A DNA stretch of 15,572 nt from Acidobacteriota bacterium (GTDB lineage Bacteria > Acidobacteriota > UBA4820 > DSQY01), in contig JAEMPZ010000190.1 of the NCBI GenBank assembly GCA_022759065.1, positions 1 through 15,572 of the forward strand, written 5' to 3'. The notes under the pieces are model-generated. The model saw only the letters and a list, made by a program, of their open reading frames with translations. It was not told the DNA's origin and searched no databases. Shown piece by piece: positions 14,103-15,572 of this stretch; the stretch's first letter is position 1, and each line of letters starts with the position of its first letter. The position numbers were made by a program, and so were the translations under genes.

Positions 14103-15572
14103 TCAGTATAAGCTTGTATTTCCCCGGTTGTCCACCGCCACCACCGTGTAGAAGAGCGGCGGCAGGGCGCCCGAGTCGTCACAGTGGGTAACTGTCGAAC
14201 CGGGAGCCGCCGAAGGCAGGGTCGCCAAAAACGTAGGGGAAGATGGCTTCACGTGGTCTGAAGAATGGCTCATGGGGTAGAAGCCGTAGAGGTTGTAGTG
14301 GTCAAGGAGAGACACATGGCCGTCAATTGTGGTGCCCACGGCGGTGAAGCTGATTTCCGTCTTCTGAGTCTCGCAAGATGCAACGTTGTCGGCCACCTTG
14401 AGGCTCAGTATGGGGGAGGGCGGCGAATTGGAGGCCGGAGAGCGGTTCCCTGATGCGTCCAGAGCGACGACCAGATAGGTGACCGTGCCAGCAAGAGAGG
14501 CCGCGCCGCTGTCGGGGTAGGTGTAAGTAGTGGCCGAACTAGCGGCTATAGTTATCTTTGCGTTTGGCGCGCTGGTTGAAACGGTGTCCAGGTTCCAGTT
14601 ATATGAATTGACAACGCGGAAAATTTGAAAACTGGCCACTGTGCACGGCTGGCCGCCTACGTCCACCAACGGCTTTGACCAGGTCAGCACAAGGTCGTTG
14701 TTCGACCGAGTGACCTTTAAATCGGTGATCATTGCAGGAGGCCTTATAGCAAGGCGCAAGCCGGTAGGCATTCCGGTGGCCTCGGCGCTGTATCCGCTGG
14801 TCTTGTTAGATGTGTTTGTGGCCGTCAGGGCAAAGTAGTACCGGGTGTTGGTGGCCAATCCAGTCAACAGGGTGGTGGTGGTCGCCTTTGGATAATTCTG
14901 GGAGTTGGCGTAGTTTCCGCTGGATGTTCCCCACCAAAGGGTGTAATGGTCGAGGTCGCTTTCGCTGTTGGCGCTCCAACTGACGTTGAGAGAATCGCCG
15001 TTGCCGGTGTCGGTGGCCGCGAGGCCAGTAGGCGCTGCCGGTGGATTTGGGTTTAGAGGCGTCGCCGAGGCAACATTCGACGCTGGGCCCTCGAAGCTTC
15101 CCGAATCCACTGAGGTCGCGTAGTAGCTATAAGTGACGGTGTTCGTAAGGCCAGTGTCCAAGTACGAAGTCTGCGCGCCGGGGATGGATGCAGCTATCTG
15201 CGCCCAGGTTGCGCCGCCATTCGACGAGCGGTAGAGACGAATGTATGTGGCCGCGGGGGTGGGGGAGTTCCACGTCAATTGAACGGAGGCGTTTTGCGCG
15301 GTGGCCGCAAGCGAAGTTGGCGCTGGCGGCGCTGGCAACTTGAGCGCAAGCGAGGGGTCTCCTATCGTCACGTTGTTAAATATTCCACGGGTATCGGAGG
15401 AGGGAAGAGAAAAACGCGCCGCTTCAACGAGGTCGCCGTCCACGCGGACCTTGTACATGCCGAAAGCCTGCTGGAAAAAGGTCCCGCTGAAAGCGTCGTC
15501 CTCGGAAAGGTAGCCGATGGTTGTGTTACCGCAGGAGCCGATCGAGCCGCGGTCGGAGCGGGCAAAAAGGTC
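14103..15572 (-). CDS. Secreted fibronectin type III multidomain protein, 5' end beyond window
   Basis: The frame is open from the right edge to a TGA at 14103-14105 (489 residues visible). The translational start is outside. FN3 modules lie at about 80-174 (PPAPTSLAATAQNASVQLTW onward), 177-268 (PPAAPTGLAATD onward) and 278-387 (PPAMITDLKV onward). A partial FN3-like C-terminal unit at about 410-489 ends FYTVVAVDNRGNTSLY. The first 78 residues are different. Their sequence, with Gly-rich RGSIGSCGN and terminal IGDPSLALKL, recalls the end of gingipain-type C25 cysteine peptidase domains, which often precede FN3 or Ig modules. That is a suggestion only, because the catalytic part would be off the window. 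Composition, rich in Thr, Ser and Asn with few Lys, fits an exported protein. No C-terminal membrane anchor is visible. Confidence 0.85.
   Translation of the reverse strand, partial: DLFARSDRGSIGSCGNTTIGYLSEDDAFSGTFFQQAFGMYKVRVDGDLVEAARFSLPSSDTRGIFNNVTIGDPSLALKLPAPPAPTSLAATAQNASVQLTWNSPTPAATYIRLYRSSNGGATWAQIAASIPGAQTSYLDTGLTNTVTYSYYATSVDSGSFEGPASNVASATPLNPNPPAAPTGLAATDTGNGDSLNVSWSANSESDLDHYTLWWGTSSGNYANSQNYPKATTTTLLTGLATNTRYYFALTATNTSNKTSGYSAEATGMPTGLRLAIRPPAMITDLKVTRSNNDLVLTWSKPLVDVGGQPCTVASFQIFRVVNSYNWNLDTVSTSAPNAKITIAASSATTYTYPDSGAASLAGTVTYLVVALDASGNRSPASNSPPSPILSLKVADNVASCETQKTEISFTAVGTTIDGHVSLLDHYNLYGFYPMSHSSDHVKPSSPTFLATLPSAAPGSTVTHCDDSGALPPLFYTVVAVDNRGNTSLY

Noticed and set aside
1..15572. 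Mobile elements, CRISPR arrays, tRNA or rRNA genes
   Set aside because: No transposase or integrase motifs, regular direct-repeat/spacer arrays, or cloverleaf- or rRNA-like sequence were seen on either strand.

Overview
The window is a protein-dense piece of a moderately GC-rich bacterial chromosome. GTG starts are common, genes are tightly packed, and no tRNA, rRNA, CRISPR array, transposase or phage gene was seen. Two features suggest a Gram-negative bacterium of the delta-proteobacterial or related environmental kind: an outer-membrane-type CBM9/DUF5916 protein, and an alternative chemosensory cluster carrying HEAT-repeat and zinc-ribbon pseudo-receiver proteins. The sequence does not fix the phylum. 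About 96% is coding. The longest gene-free stretches are 2231-2386, 4073-4217 and 5415-5491, so no gap exceeds 300 bases.

Left part (1-5494). A nearly complete CBM9-DUF5916 gene runs leftward off the window edge. It carries an unexpected CXXCH motif. Divergent from it is a large polytopic ABC-2-type permease with no ATPase gene beside it. Next comes a PLP-dependent trans-sulfuration enzyme of the methionine gamma-lyase/O-succinylhomoserine sulfhydrylase type. It has its own promoter, a GC-rich leader hairpin and a small tandem repeat just upstream. It ends facing a small three-helix membrane protein gene, and an imperfect inverted repeat lies between the two.

Right part (5492-15572). Everything is on the minus strand. 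In transcription order it reads: a secreted fibronectin type III protein (start beyond the window), an ECF sigma factor, cheW, a zinc-ribbon/pseudo-receiver protein, a 22-25-unit HEAT-repeat protein, cheR, cheB, a coiled-coil/GAF protein, a CheY-type single receiver, truA, and the 72-residue membrane protein. ATGA stop/start overlaps (cheW/zinc-ribbon, cheR/cheB) and 0-10 base gaps show operon structure. A near-consensus sigma-70 promoter sits exactly between the sigma factor stop and cheW. A second, weaker one precedes the GAF gene.

Function. CheW, CheR, CheB and CheY are coupling, adaptation and output parts of a chemosensory system. No CheA kinase or methyl-accepting receptor is encoded here, so these proteins must work with components encoded elsewhere. 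The zinc-ribbon pseudo-receiver, HEAT scaffold and GAF protein are co-transcribed accessories of unknown role and are the most interesting part of the window. TruA and the small membrane protein look like passengers at the end of the transcript.
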